Positions 24,114 through 31,856 are shown, counted from the first letter of the stretch. The stretch is DNA of 34,063 bases from Vicinamibacteria bacterium (GCA_025938035.1 JAICQE010000019.1:1-34063); one strand, 5' to 3'. The notes: generated by a model from the sequence alone, not told the origin. A program made the numbers and translations.

Positions 24114-24502
24114 TCGGGCTCCTCTTTCCTGGAGCGGGCCGCCGCGCGCAATGCCTGCTCGGCCTGCTCGATGTCGTCGGGGGTGAGACGGCCGCTCTCC
24201 ACCAGATGCGTCATCACGCGGCGCGTGCTGCCGCCGAAGAACGCCCAGACGTCATCGATCAGGCGGTGTTCCGCGGCGGCGCGCGACACGGCGGCCTCGA
24301 AGATGTTGGCCTTGCCGATTCGTTTGACGCAGCGCAGCGCGTTCTTGGCCTCGAGGCGATAGACGGTCGTCTGCACGGTCGTGAAGGCGGGACGGCCCCG
24401 TTTCGGAAACGCCTCGTGGATCTCACGGACCGAGGATGGACCGTTCGTCCAGAGCGCTTCCATCACCTGTAATTCGAGCGGCGTGAATCGCGGTTGTTTC
24501 AT
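24110..24502 (-). CDS. BlaI/MecI-family transcriptional repressor
   Basis: The 130-residue protein has the BlaI winged helix (TPLELQVMEALWTNGPSSVREI, shown here in parts: TPLELQVMEALW and GPSSVREIHEAF), the recognition and wing segment (PAFTTVQTTVYRLEAKNAL) and a C-terminal dimerisation region rich in Ala, Arg and Glu. Such proteins bind TACAnnTGTA-like dyads as dimers and are inactivated through an M56 partner, which is encoded immediately downstream with a 4-base overlap. A dyad at 24525-24540 between its own -35 and -10 implies autoregulation. The ATG was preferred to a TTG at 24526 that would fall within the dyad. Confidence 0.92.
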   Translation of the reverse strand: MKQPRFTPLELQVMEALWTNGPSSVREIHEAFPKRGRPAFTTVQTTVYRLEAKNALRCVKRIGKANIFEAAVSRAAAEHRLIDDVWAFFGGSTRRVMTHLVESGRLTPDDIEQAEQALRAAARSRKEEPE

Positions 24503-24520
24503 ATAACGACGACGGAATCG

Positions 24521-24550
24521 ATTCAACTACAGACGTAGTTTAAAAGTCAA
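24521..24550 (-). promoter_or_regulatory. Promoter and BlaI-type operator of the blaI-M56 operon
   Basis: On the minus strand TTGACT (24550-24545) and TTGAAT (24526-24521) are 18 bases apart. Between and touching them is the dyad AACTACAGACGTAGTT (24525-24540, plus-strand reading) with perfect 6-base arms AACTAC/GTAGTT and one mismatch in the next pair. It resembles the TACAnnTGTA core of bla/mec operators. A repressor bound here would block the promoter. Confidence 0.6.
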
Positions 24551-24619
24551 GCAGCTGGTATGGAACGAGTAGGACTCCGCTAAATCCGGGTGCAGCGAAT
24601 TCTGGCTGCAGGAATCAGG

Positions 24620-25650
24620 ATGGTCGGGCCGCCATCCTCGTGGTCGCCAGATCAGGAGGATGCCCTGCCAGGTTCGTGGCGCAGTTCTGCGCGATTCATT
24701 TTCGACAACTCACTGCTGTTGCTGGCCGGAACGGTGGCCGCGGTCGTCTGGGCGAACGTGGACTTCGCAACCTATGACGCCGCGGCGCATCCGCTGCACG
24801 TCTGGATCAACGACGTCGGCATGGTGTTCTTCTTCGCGCTGGCGGCCAAGGAAATCTTCGAAGCCACGTTGCCTGGCATCCATGCGCGACGGACATCGCG
24901 TTTTCGGCAATGGTCGCGCGGGCGATCTTTCCACGAAGTCATCCAGCGATACCGTTCCTTCTGCTCCTGGCAATCGCGGATGATGCGCTTGGCCTGGTGA
25001 TCCTGGCGTTGTTCTATCCGTCGGGCCCGCTGTCATTCGCCGCGCTATTCGGGCTGATGACGGGGGCGGTTGTCCTGGCGCTGTGGCTGCGGCGAAGACA
25101 CACGCGCAGCTTCTGGGCCTACGTCCTCGGGCCCGGAGCGATTTCGTGGGCGGCGTTGTACTGGGGCGGTTTTCATCCCGCGCTCGCACTGGTTCCCATA
25201 GTACCGTTCATGCCCCATGGTCCCCGTGACCTCGGACTGTTCGAACCGCGAGAGAAGCTGCAGCCATATCCGCTGAACGAATTCGAGCACTGGTGGGCGA
25301 CGCCGGTCCAGTTCGTCCTGTTGTTCTTTGGATTCGCGAACGCAGGTGTACCGTTCGCGGAGATCGGACCGGGGACGTATTACGTGCTCGCCGCGCTGCT
25401 GATAGGCAAGCCGGCCGGGATCCTTCTTTTCTCAACCGGGGCGCGCATTTTCGGCGCGCGGCTGCCGTCCGGCCTGATGCTGCGGCATCTCGTCGTGGTC
25501 GGCGTCGTTGCGTCGATTGGGTTCACCGTATCGCTCTTCTTCGCGACCGCCGCCTTTCCTGACGGCACGGCATTGGCGGAAACGAAAATGGGTGCGCTGC
25601 TGAGTTTCTTCGCCGCGCCGCTCGCGCTGATTGCATCCCGATTACAGTGA
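24620..25650 (+). pseudogene. nhaA: Na+/H+ antiporter NhaA, broken by internal deletion and frameshift
   Basis: The first part (24620 to about 24880) encodes the NhaA N-terminus: SARFIFDNSLLLLAGTVAAV, then WANVDFATYDAA and the helix ending FFFALAAKEIFEATLPG. The sequence then jumps to another frame that resumes at PCATDIAFSAMVARAIFP, and NhaA continues to 25650 with the essential Asp pair (LAIADDALGL), GFANAGVP, LLIGKPAGI and SIGFTVSLFF. Compared with NhaA, about 40-50 residues (the helix 3 to helix 4 region) are missing at the junction near 24870-24882, and the reading frame differs. The domain's catalytic residues survive, so the decay is recent. Alternatively the junction is an assembly error. 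Confidence 0.8.
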
Positions 25651-25653
25651 TCA

Positions 25654-25729
25654 GCCACCAACCATTAACCATTTACTAACCACTAACACCAACCACTTAC
25701 CACCAACTACCAACTACCAACTATCCAAC
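25654..25729. repeat. ACCAACTA-type low-complexity tract
   Basis: About 75 bases of near-tandem ACCAAC, CTAACC and CTACCAA units, almost free of G, lie between the broken nhaA and the next gene. A shorter relative (CTACCAACTATC) occurs at 30300-30312 inside the end of the PilZ gene. The tract runs directly into a -10-like TAGAAT. Confidence 0.6.
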
Positions 25730-25741
25730 TAGAATCCCCGT
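25730..25741 (+). promoter_or_regulatory. -10 element of a predicted leaderless gene
   Basis: TAGAAT (25730-25735) matches the consensus at five of six bases and ends exactly 6 bases before the ATG at 25742. No Shine-Dalgarno precedes the ATG. No -35 is visible in the low-complexity tract upstream. Confidence 0.5.
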
Positions 25742-26563
25742 ATGCAGGGCACAAGGAAGACAGCGCTCATCGTCCTTCTGGCAGCGCTTACCTGCGCGCC
25801 GGCGGCGGCCGCCGCAGCGCCCATTCCTCAACAACCCGGGCAGGCGCAGGCACCAACCGGGAAGGAGCCGTATCGGGAGACCGAACGGGGGCCGGCATAT
25901 TCCCTGATCGAGATCACCCTCGCCGGCCCGGGCTTCAGGAGCATGCTCTCACTCGTCAAAGCCGTCTACGACATCGCAAAGGAGCGAGGATTCGCCTACG
26001 CGTTCGCCACCGCGCCGGCGGCGGATCCCGCTCCTCCACCGGGCGGGGCACCAGGCGTCGTCGTGATTAAGGTGTTCATGACGAAGGATCGGCAGATGCC
26101 GCTGCGAGCGCTGCTTGGCGCTGATTACTCTCAACAGGCGCAGGATCAGTTCGACCGGGACGGGTGGATGTCCGTCCGGCAGTTTGAACGGATGTTGGAA
26201 GCCGGCAGTCGCGGCCGGGCCAGCGATCCGTTAGCGGATCTGATCGGTGTCTTCTCGTTGATGGCCGAGGGCGACCCGGCGTTTCGCGTCTCGAAGATGG
26301 GGCCGGACTACTTCGTGGAGAGTCGCGGACCGGACGGCTGGGCAAAACCGGTCCGGCTCGTCGCGATGACCGCCGCTGAACGCGCAAAGGCCGCGAAGAG
26401 TGGCATGAACGTTTCGGCCGCCCTGCGCATGACACTGGGATCGGCCGACCAGCAATTCGACTTCCTGCGGGTCGAAGAACCGCTGCCCGGATCCACAAGG
26501 ACCGTCGTCCTGCACGTCCTGTATACGTGGTTCGGCCCGAACCTGTTGTACAAGCTGCCATAG
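25742..26563 (+). CDS. Secreted protein of unknown function
   Basis: The 273-residue protein has a signal peptide (about 1-26, Ala-rich, ending AAAAAP), a Pro/Gln-rich linker and a domain I do not recognise. It contains YSLIEITLAGPGF, an extended predicted helix (SMLSLVKAVYDIAKERGFAYAF, given in two parts: SMLSLVKAVYDIA and KERGFAYAF), VVVIKVFMTKD and a C-terminal VVLHVLYTWFGPNLLYKLP. It has no Cys and no evident catalytic motif. The start rests on the TAGAAT six bases upstream, since there is no Shine-Dalgarno. It precedes a TIGR03435 gene by 92 bases on the same strand. Confidence 0.65.
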   Translation: MQGTRKTALIVLLAALTCAPAAAAAAPIPQQPGQAQAPTGKEPYRETERGPAYSLIEITLAGPGFRSMLSLVKAVYDIAKERGFAYAFATAPAADPAPPPGGAPGVVVIKVFMTKDRQMPLRALLGADYSQQAQDQFDRDGWMSVRQFERMLEAGSRGRASDPLADLIGVFSLMAEGDPAFRVSKMGPDYFVESRGPDGWAKPVRLVAMTAAERAKAAKSGMNVSAALRMTLGSADQQFDFLRVEEPLPGSTRTVVLHVLYTWFGPNLLYKLP

Positions 26564-26655
26564 ACCGTGCGGTTCGACCCATCACGATCCGCGTGTTCGT
26601 TGGAACTTTTCCGGGGCCTTCCGGCAATACGTTGTATTGCTCACTGGAGGTCCCG

Positions 26656-27477
26656 ATGCGTTCTCCACTGCTGCCGATCCTCGCTGTTACCGTATTGTTT
26701 GCGTACTCCGCGATCCCGAACGCGCAGGCGCCGGCCCGACCGGCCTTCGAAGTGGCCACCATCCGCCTGTCGCCGCCGGAGGCGCAAGGGGCTCTCCTGA
26801 ACTTTCCCGCGCCTGGACGAATTGCCATCACCAATTTCACGCTGCGGATGATGATCGGCCAGGCGTACGGGCCGGAGCTGGGCCAGGGCAATCAGATCGT
26901 CGGCGGTCCGTCCTGGATCGAACGCGACCGCTACGTTGTCCTCGGCCAGGCGCAGGGCACGCCGACGCGCCCCGAACTGATCGCCATGCTGAAGACGCTG
27001 CTCGAGGATCGGTTTGCACTGAAAACCCACACCGAGATGAAGGAAGTCGACGCTTATGCCCTGGTCATGGCTAGAAGCGACGGCCAGCCCGGTGCGAAGC
27101 TCGAGAAGTGGGACGGCACCTGCAACGGCAAGCCGGCGCCGCCGGCGCAGCCGAACGCGACGGGTCCGCGATGTGCGGCGTTCTTCCGCCCGCCGGGTCT
27201 CGTCATGCGCGGTGTGACGATGGGCGTGCTGGCGAACATGCTGTCATCGTCGTTTGCCAACCTTGGCCGGCCGGTGGTGGACCGCACGTCGCTGACCGGA
27301 GAGTTCAACTTCGACCTCGAGACAACCTTCGCACCGCTGAACGCAACCGCCGCCGATTCAGCGCCGCCGACGGTGTTCGTCGCGCTGCAGGAACAGCTCG
27401 GGCTCAAGCTGGAGCCGACGCGGACGACGGTCAAGGTGCTGGTCGTGGACGCGGCGGAGCGCCCGGCCGAGAACTGA
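26656..27477 (+). CDS. TIGR03435-family secreted protein
   Basis: The 273-residue protein has a signal peptide (about 1-24, ending PNAQA) and one TIGR03435 domain: FEVATIRLSPP at the mature start, GGPSWIERDRYVVLGQAQG, LLEDRFALKTHTEMKEV, GRPVVDRTSLTGEFNFDLE and the C-terminal VLVVDAAERPAEN. The ATG has GGAGG 5 bases upstream, so it uses an ordinary ribosome-binding site. The kinase gene follows after 39 bases. The function of the family is not known. In this window one copy is fused to an M56 sensor peptidase, which supports an extracytoplasmic ligand-binding idea without proving it. Confidence 0.9.
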   Translation: MRSPLLPILAVTVLFAYSAIPNAQAPARPAFEVATIRLSPPEAQGALLNFPAPGRIAITNFTLRMMIGQAYGPELGQGNQIVGGPSWIERDRYVVLGQAQGTPTRPELIAMLKTLLEDRFALKTHTEMKEVDAYALVMARSDGQPGAKLEKWDGTCNGKPAPPAQPNATGPRCAAFFRPPGLVMRGVTMGVLANMLSSSFANLGRPVVDRTSLTGEFNFDLETTFAPLNATAADSAPPTVFVALQEQLGLKLEPTRTTVKVLVVDAAERPAEN

Positions 27478-27483
27478 CCCTCG

Positions 27484-27516
27484 TTGTGTAAGACCCTGTC
27501 GCGATAGAATCGCCGC
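27484..27516 (+). promoter_or_regulatory. Promoter of the kinase gene, predicted leaderless
   Basis: TAGAAT (27505-27510) lies exactly 6 bases before the CTG at 27517. A weak TTGTGT (27484-27489) is 15 bases upstream of it. There is no Shine-Dalgarno before the CTG. The TAG of this hexamer is also the in-frame stop that limits the kinase frame, so no start further upstream is possible. Confidence 0.5.
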
Positions 27517-30252
27517 CTGTCGCTCAGCCCAGGCACGAGATTAGGTCCGTACGAGATAACCGCCGCGATCGGCGCCGGCGGAATGGGCGAGGTCTACCGC
27601 GCGACCGACACAACGCTGAAGCGTCAGGTCGCGATCAAGGTGCTGCCCGCGGCGCTCGCCGGCGACGGCGATCGCCTCGCGCGATTCCAGCGCGAGGCCG
27701 AAGTGCTCGCCTCGCTGAATCATCCGAACATCGCGCACCTTTATGGGATCACGGAGGGTCCGCCTGAAGGCGGACACTACGCCCCGGGTCCGCCTGAAGG
27801 CGGACATTACGTGCGCGCGCTGGTCATGGAGCTGGTGGAGGGACCGACGCTTGCCGATCGAATCGCGCAGGGCCCCATTCCCGTCGCCGAGGCGCTGCCG
27901 ATCGCCACGCAGATCGTCGAGGCGCTCGAAGCGGCGCACGAGCGCGGGATCATCCATCGCGATCTCAAGCCGGCCAACGTCAAGGTCACGCCGCAGGGGC
28001 GCGTGAAGGTGCTCGACTTCGGCCTGGCCAAGGCAGCGCAGCCGGCGGAGGCTGGCGCGTCGCCGTCCGCACTGTCGCAGTCGCCGACGCTCACGTCGCC
28101 CGCCGCGACGGCGTACGGGGTCATCCTCGGCACCGCCGCGTACATGAGTCCCGAACAGGCGAGAGGACGACCCCTCGATGCGCGCACCGACATCTGGGCG
28201 TTTGGCGCCGTCCTCTACGAGATGCTCGCCGGCACGCGCGCGTTCAAGGGCGACGACGTGTCCGAGACGCTGGCCGCGATCCTCCGCGACGATCCGGACT
28301 GGTCGCGTGTGCCGGCGGATTTATCACCCGCGATTCGCGCGTTTCTCAGACGATGCCTGCGCAAGGATCCCGCTGAGCGGATTCATCACATTGCCGACAT
28401 GCGCCTCGCGCTGGCGGGCGCGTTCGATCATCTGGTTGAAGCCGGAGGCGGTTATCCGGCAGCCGGACTCCACGGAAGCGCTCGTCTGTACCGGTGGATC
28501 GCCGCGGCTGCAGTCCTTGTGGCTCTCGCAGCGGTCGGCGCCGCCATATGGATGCAGCGGCGCACTGCTGACGTGCGCGTGCAGCAGGTGCGCCGCTTCG
28601 CGATCACACTGCCACGGCCGGACCAGCTGTCGGTGGGCGTCGGCAGTCTCCTGGCCCTCTCGCCGGACGGGCAGACGCTCGTCTATCTCGCCCACATCGA
28701 CGACCGGTTCCAGCTCGTGCGCCGCGATCTCGATCAACTCGAGGCCGCGCCTATCGCGGGCACCGAGAGCGTCAACGCCCATCACTTCTTTTCGCCGGAC
28801 GGCCGCTGGCTCGGCTTCCATAGCGGGCAACGGCTGATGAAGGTGCCGGTGACCGGAGGCCGCCCCGTGCTCCTGGCCACCCTTACGACGGGTGAGCCTC
28901 GCGGATCGAGCTGGGCGGCGGACGACACCATCATCGTTGCGCTGCGGAACGGCGGCCTCGTGCGTGTGCCGGCATCGGGCGGTGAGCCGGAACCCCTCGT
29001 CAAACCGGACGACGGCCGCGAGTACTGGTATCCCCAGGTGCTGCCCGGGCGGCGCGCCATCCTCTTTACTGCGTCGATGCCAGCGGCCGACACGGGCGAC
29101 CTCCTCGTGTTCGATCCGGATACGAACATGCGCCGCACCGTGATGCGGGATGCATCTGCCGGTCACTACGTCTCGACGGGCCAGCTGCTCTTCGCACGCG
29201 GCGGCGACCTGTGGGCCGTGCGCTTCGATCTCGATCGGCTGCAAACGATCGGCGAGCCGGTGATCGTGCAGCCGGGCGTCCGCGTCGAATTCGGCGGCGC
29301 CGTTCAGGTGGCGGTGGGCGGCGATGGATCGATCGCGTACCTGCCACGCGACCTCACGGCGGCGGCGTTCGCGCTCGTCTGGATCAATCGCGAGGGACAG
29401 GAGCAGCCGATTGCGGGCGCGGGGAATCGCAATTTCGAGTCGCCGCGGATTTCGCCGGACGGCCGCCGCGTGGCGATGACCATCAGGGAAGGAAATCCCG
29501 ACGTCTGGATTTACGACCTGCAGGCCGGCACGCTGAGCCGGCTGACGTTCGATCAGGGCGAGGACGAGTCGCCGGTCTGGAGCGCGGACAGCCGCCGGCT
29601 GGTGTTTGCCGCCACGCGCGGCGACAAACGCCTCACGCTGCAGCGCGCCGTCGACGGCGGGAACGAGGAAACGCCCGTCACGGCCGCTGGTGCGCATCAG
29701 CACCTGAGTGCGTGGTCGGCCGATGGGAAAACGCTGGCGTTCGATTCGCGCGACGGGGTCTCGGGGAGCTGGGACGTGTGGGTGTCGCCTCTCGGTTCGG
29801 ACGCCACGGGGCGGCCGTTGTTCTCCACCAATGCCACCGAACGCGGCGGCGTGTTCTCGTCCGACGGGCAGTGGATCGCGTACGAGTCCGCCGAAACGGG
29901 CCGAAGCGAAGTCTACGTCCAGGCCTACCCGGCGGGCGGGCGCAAACGCCAGATTTCGAACGAGGGCGGGACCGAGCCCGTGTGGTCGGCAATCGGCCGC
30001 GAGCTGTTCTATCGCAGCGGGGAGCGGATGATGTCCGCTGACCTCTCTCCCGCCGGAGCCTCACCGGCACCGCCGCGCACGTTGTTCGAGGGTGTGTTCG
30101 GACGCCTGCCATGGGGTGTGCGCAACTACGACGTGTCGCCCGACGGACAGCGGTTCCTCATGCTGAAGCCGCGCGCGAGCGGAGAAGCACAGCAGATCGT
30201 GCTGGTGCAGCACTTCGACGAGGAGCTGAAGCGCCTGCTGCCAGGACGATGA
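27517..30252 (+). CDS. Membrane Ser/Thr protein kinase fused to PD40/WD40-like propeller
   Basis: Read from the CTG the protein has 911 residues. SPGTRLGPYEI leads into the glycine loop IGAGGMGEVY, then VAIKV with the ATP Lys (about 41), HRDLKPAN (about 147-154), DFG (about 167-169) and GTAAYMSPEQARG. A membrane helix follows (LYRWIAAAAVLVALAAVG, about 325-342). The extracytoplasmic part carries about seven PD40-type blades, each with an SPDG-like turn (LSPDGQTL, FSPDGRWL, ISPDGRRV, WSADGKTL, VSPDGQRF). The architecture is a standard acidobacterial receptor kinase. The first ATG (27583) falls inside the glycine loop, so it cannot be the start; only CTG fits. The N-lobe has an insert (about 81-99) made by two palindromic repeats. 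The ligand is unknown. Confidence 0.9.
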   Translation: MSLSPGTRLGPYEITAAIGAGGMGEVYRATDTTLKRQVAIKVLPAALAGDGDRLARFQREAEVLASLNHPNIAHLYGITEGPPEGGHYAPGPPEGGHYVRALVMELVEGPTLADRIAQGPIPVAEALPIATQIVEALEAAHERGIIHRDLKPANVKVTPQGRVKVLDFGLAKAAQPAEAGASPSALSQSPTLTSPAATAYGVILGTAAYMSPEQARGRPLDARTDIWAFGAVLYEMLAGTRAFKGDDVSETLAAILRDDPDWSRVPADLSPAIRAFLRRCLRKDPAERIHHIADMRLALAGAFDHLVEAGGGYPAAGLHGSARLYRWIAAAAVLVALAAVGAAIWMQRRTADVRVQQVRRFAITLPRPDQLSVGVGSLLALSPDGQTLVYLAHIDDRFQLVRRDLDQLEAAPIAGTESVNAHHFFSPDGRWLGFHSGQRLMKVPVTGGRPVLLATLTTGEPRGSSWAADDTIIVALRNGGLVRVPASGGEPEPLVKPDDGREYWYPQVLPGRRAILFTASMPAADTGDLLVFDPDTNMRRTVMRDASAGHYVSTGQLLFARGGDLWAVRFDLDRLQTIGEPVIVQPGVRVEFGGAVQVAVGGDGSIAYLPRDLTAAAFALVWINREGQEQPIAGAGNRNFESPRISPDGRRVAMTIREGNPDVWIYDLQAGTLSRLTFDQGEDESPVWSADSRRLVFAATRGDKRLTLQRAVDGGNEETPVTAAGAHQHLSAWSADGKTLAFDSRDGVSGSWDVWVSPLGSDATGRPLFSTNATERGGVFSSDGQWIAYESAETGRSEVYVQAYPAGGRKRQISNEGGTEPVWSAIGRELFYRSGERMMSADLSPAGASPAPPRTLFEGVFGRLPWGVRNYDVSPDGQRFLMLKPRASGEAQQIVLVQHFDEELKRLLPGR
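27758..27805. repeat. Two copies of an 18-bp palindrome, 30 bases apart, inside the kinase gene
   Basis: GTCCGCCT-GA-AGGCGGAC occurs at 27758-27775 and again at 27788-27805. Each has perfect 8-base arms around GA, and the 30-base period keeps the frame. Both are preceded by GG and followed by AC or AT and TACG, so the repeated unit is about 25 bases. They translate as GPPEGGHY twice. Confidence 0.9.
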
Positions 30253-30259
30253 AACACGG

Positions 30260-30277
30260 GTCCGCCTCAAGGCGGAC
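30260..30277. repeat. Third copy of the palindrome, just after the kinase stop
   Basis: GTCCGCCT-CA-AGGCGGAC has the same arms as the two intragenic copies and a CA loop. It starts 8 bases after the kinase stop codon and is followed by ACTGCG rather than a T-run. It could act as a weak terminator or mRNA-end hairpin between the convergent kinase and PilZ genes. Confidence 0.8.
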
Positions 30278-30293
30278 ACTGCGAACGATCCAA

Positions 30294-30611
30294 CTACGAG
30301 CTACCAACTATCTGTGCTGCGGCGGGCTCCAGGAAGGCCTGGATGATCTCCGTGGACATTGGATTGAATTCCATCCCGAATCCGACCGACGGTTGCGCGT
30401 GCGCAATCCGGCCGATGAGGCTGATGAGGGCGCCGCCGAAGGTCACCCGGATCGTGATGGACGCCCCGACGCTGACCGGCGTGCGCGATTCGACGTAACA
30501 GCCGGCCGCGGACAGGTCGCTGAGCCGCGTCGCGGCAGGACCGGACATGCCGTCGATCCGGCATTCGATTAGGACCGCGCGTCTGGGATGCAGACGCTTC
30601 TCGCCACCCAC
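30294..30611 (-). CDS. PilZ-domain protein (c-di-GMP binding)
   Basis: The 105-residue protein is a single PilZ domain with both c-di-GMP motifs: RLHPR (6-10, RxxxR) and DLSAAG (32-37, DxSxxG). Beta strands such as SITIRVTFGGALISL and a helix near the end (TEIIQAFL) follow. PilZ proteins change partner activity in motility, exopolysaccharide or transcription upon binding c-di-GMP; no partner is evident. I chose the GTG preceded by GGAGGTG; the frame extends 19 codons further upstream. The last few codons run into an ACCAACTA-type repeat, and the gene is convergent with the kinase. Confidence 0.83.
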   Translation of the reverse strand: MGGEKRLHPRRAVLIECRIDGMSGPAATRLSDLSAAGCYVESRTPVSVGASITIRVTFGGALISLIGRIAHAQPSVGFGMEFNPMSTEIIQAFLEPAAAQIVGSS

Positions 30612-30767
30612 CTGTGCCACCTCCGATGAAACGCGACGTCGCACCACGGTCCAAAATCCGTACCCCACGCGTTTGGCGCAGGAACCCCCACAGCCGCCGG
30701 TGTCTCGTGGAATCTCGAAGAAATGTCACCTGCGTCCCAGATGCGAATCTGGATCTCTGAGGAAACT

Positions 30768-31856
30768 CTACGACTCCTCGATGTGGATCACCGGCTCTTC
30801 GCTGATGACATCGTGGTACGCCGTGTCGAAGATGCTCCACGACGTGACGAACAGGCCGGCGATGATCGGTCCGATGATGAAGCCGATCGGCCCGAACGTG
30901 ATGATGCCGCCAAGGATCGAGAAGAGGATCACCAGGTCGTGCATCTTCGTGTCGCGGCCGACGAGGCGCGGGCGCAGGATGTTGTCCACCGACCCGACGA
31001 CGAAGGCGCAGAAGGCGGCGAGCAGCACGGCGGTCAGCAGCTGTCCCGTGGCAGCGAGAATGATGCATGCCGGTACCCAGACGAGCGCCCCACCGACGAC
31101 CGGCAGAATCGAGAGCAGGATCATCAGGACCGTCCAGAACAGCGCATTCGGGATTCCCGCCAGCGCGAACGCGACGCCGGACATCGAGCCCTGGATGATG
31201 CCGATGACCACCGTGCCCTTGAGGCTCGCCCGCGTCACCGAGACGAAGCGGTCGATCATCTGTTCCTTCTCGTCGTGGCGGAGCGGCACATTCCGCAGGA
31301 TGGCGTCGCGAATCTTCGGCCCGTCGAGCAGCAGGAAGAAGAGGGTATAGAGAAAGAGGAGGAACTGCGCGATGAATGTGACGGTGCCCTGCGTCGCGTT
31401 CGAGAGCGAGCTGGCCAGGAACCCGCCCATCGCGTTGACCACATCTCCCATGCGCATGAAGATCTGGTCGCGATACTGGGCGACGCGCTCGAACCCGGGG
31501 ATGCGCTCGATCTGCTGCTCGAGATAGGTGCGGTCGCTGATGAGCCGTTCGACCACCGGCCGCACATCCTCGGTCACGCGCACCGCCTGGTTCACGACGA
31601 GCCCGAGCACGAGCAGGAGCGGCGCAATCACCAGCACGAGCGTGCACAGAACCGTCACTGTTGCTGCCAGTGCCCGGCTGCGCAGTCTGGCGACGAGGTC
31701 TTCGTACGACGGGTAGAGCAAGCCGGAAAAGATCGCGGCCATCAGGATGGTCACCAGGAACGACCGCAGCATCACCAGGAAGACGGCGCTGACGCTGGCG
31801 ACCAGCAGCAGGAGGAAGGCCTTGCGGACTCTGTCCCTCGTCACGGAATCCCTCAC
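30768..31856 (-). CDS. AI-2E family transporter (PerM/YdiK-like)
   Basis: The 362-residue membrane protein has about eight helices in the AI-2E arrangement: two N-terminal (about 12-48), one at 64-90, a soluble helical stretch (95-150) and a cluster from about 155 to 345. The latter includes TVVIGIIQGSMSGVAFALAG, LLSILPVVGGALVWVPA and LFSILGGIITFGPIGFIIGP, the conserved re-entrant core. The family exports autoinducer-2 (TqsA), acts as a Na+/H+ antiporter in some bacteria, or has unknown substrates. The soluble tail is acidic (SEEPVIHIEES). The GTG start lies 6 bases after a TACCAT hexamer and has no Shine-Dalgarno. Confidence 0.88.
   Translation of the reverse strand: MRDSVTRDRVRKAFLLLLVASVSAVFLVMLRSFLVTILMAAIFSGLLYPSYEDLVARLRSRALAATVTVLCTLVLVIAPLLLVLGLVVNQAVRVTEDVRPVVERLISDRTYLEQQIERIPGFERVAQYRDQIFMRMGDVVNAMGGFLASSLSNATQGTVTFIAQFLLFLYTLFFLLLDGPKIRDAILRNVPLRHDEKEQMIDRFVSVTRASLKGTVVIGIIQGSMSGVAFALAGIPNALFWTVLMILLSILPVVGGALVWVPACIILAATGQLLTAVLLAAFCAFVVGSVDNILRPRLVGRDTKMHDLVILFSILGGIITFGPIGFIIGPIIAGLFVTSWSIFDTAYHDVISEEPVIHIEES

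Noticed and set aside
27758..27805. CRISPR-like array in the kinase gene
   Set aside because: There are only two units with a 30-base period and no spacer diversity; the units are coding and palindromic, and no cas gene is present.
28324..29703. 459-codon open frame antisense to the kinase gene
   Set aside because: Its composition mirrors the propeller coding strand; no recognisable domain or start signal is present.
30301..31647. 448-codon minus-strand frame overlapping the PilZ and AI-2E genes
   Set aside because: It is in another frame of the same strand as two clear genes, rich in His, Arg and Pro, with no motif.
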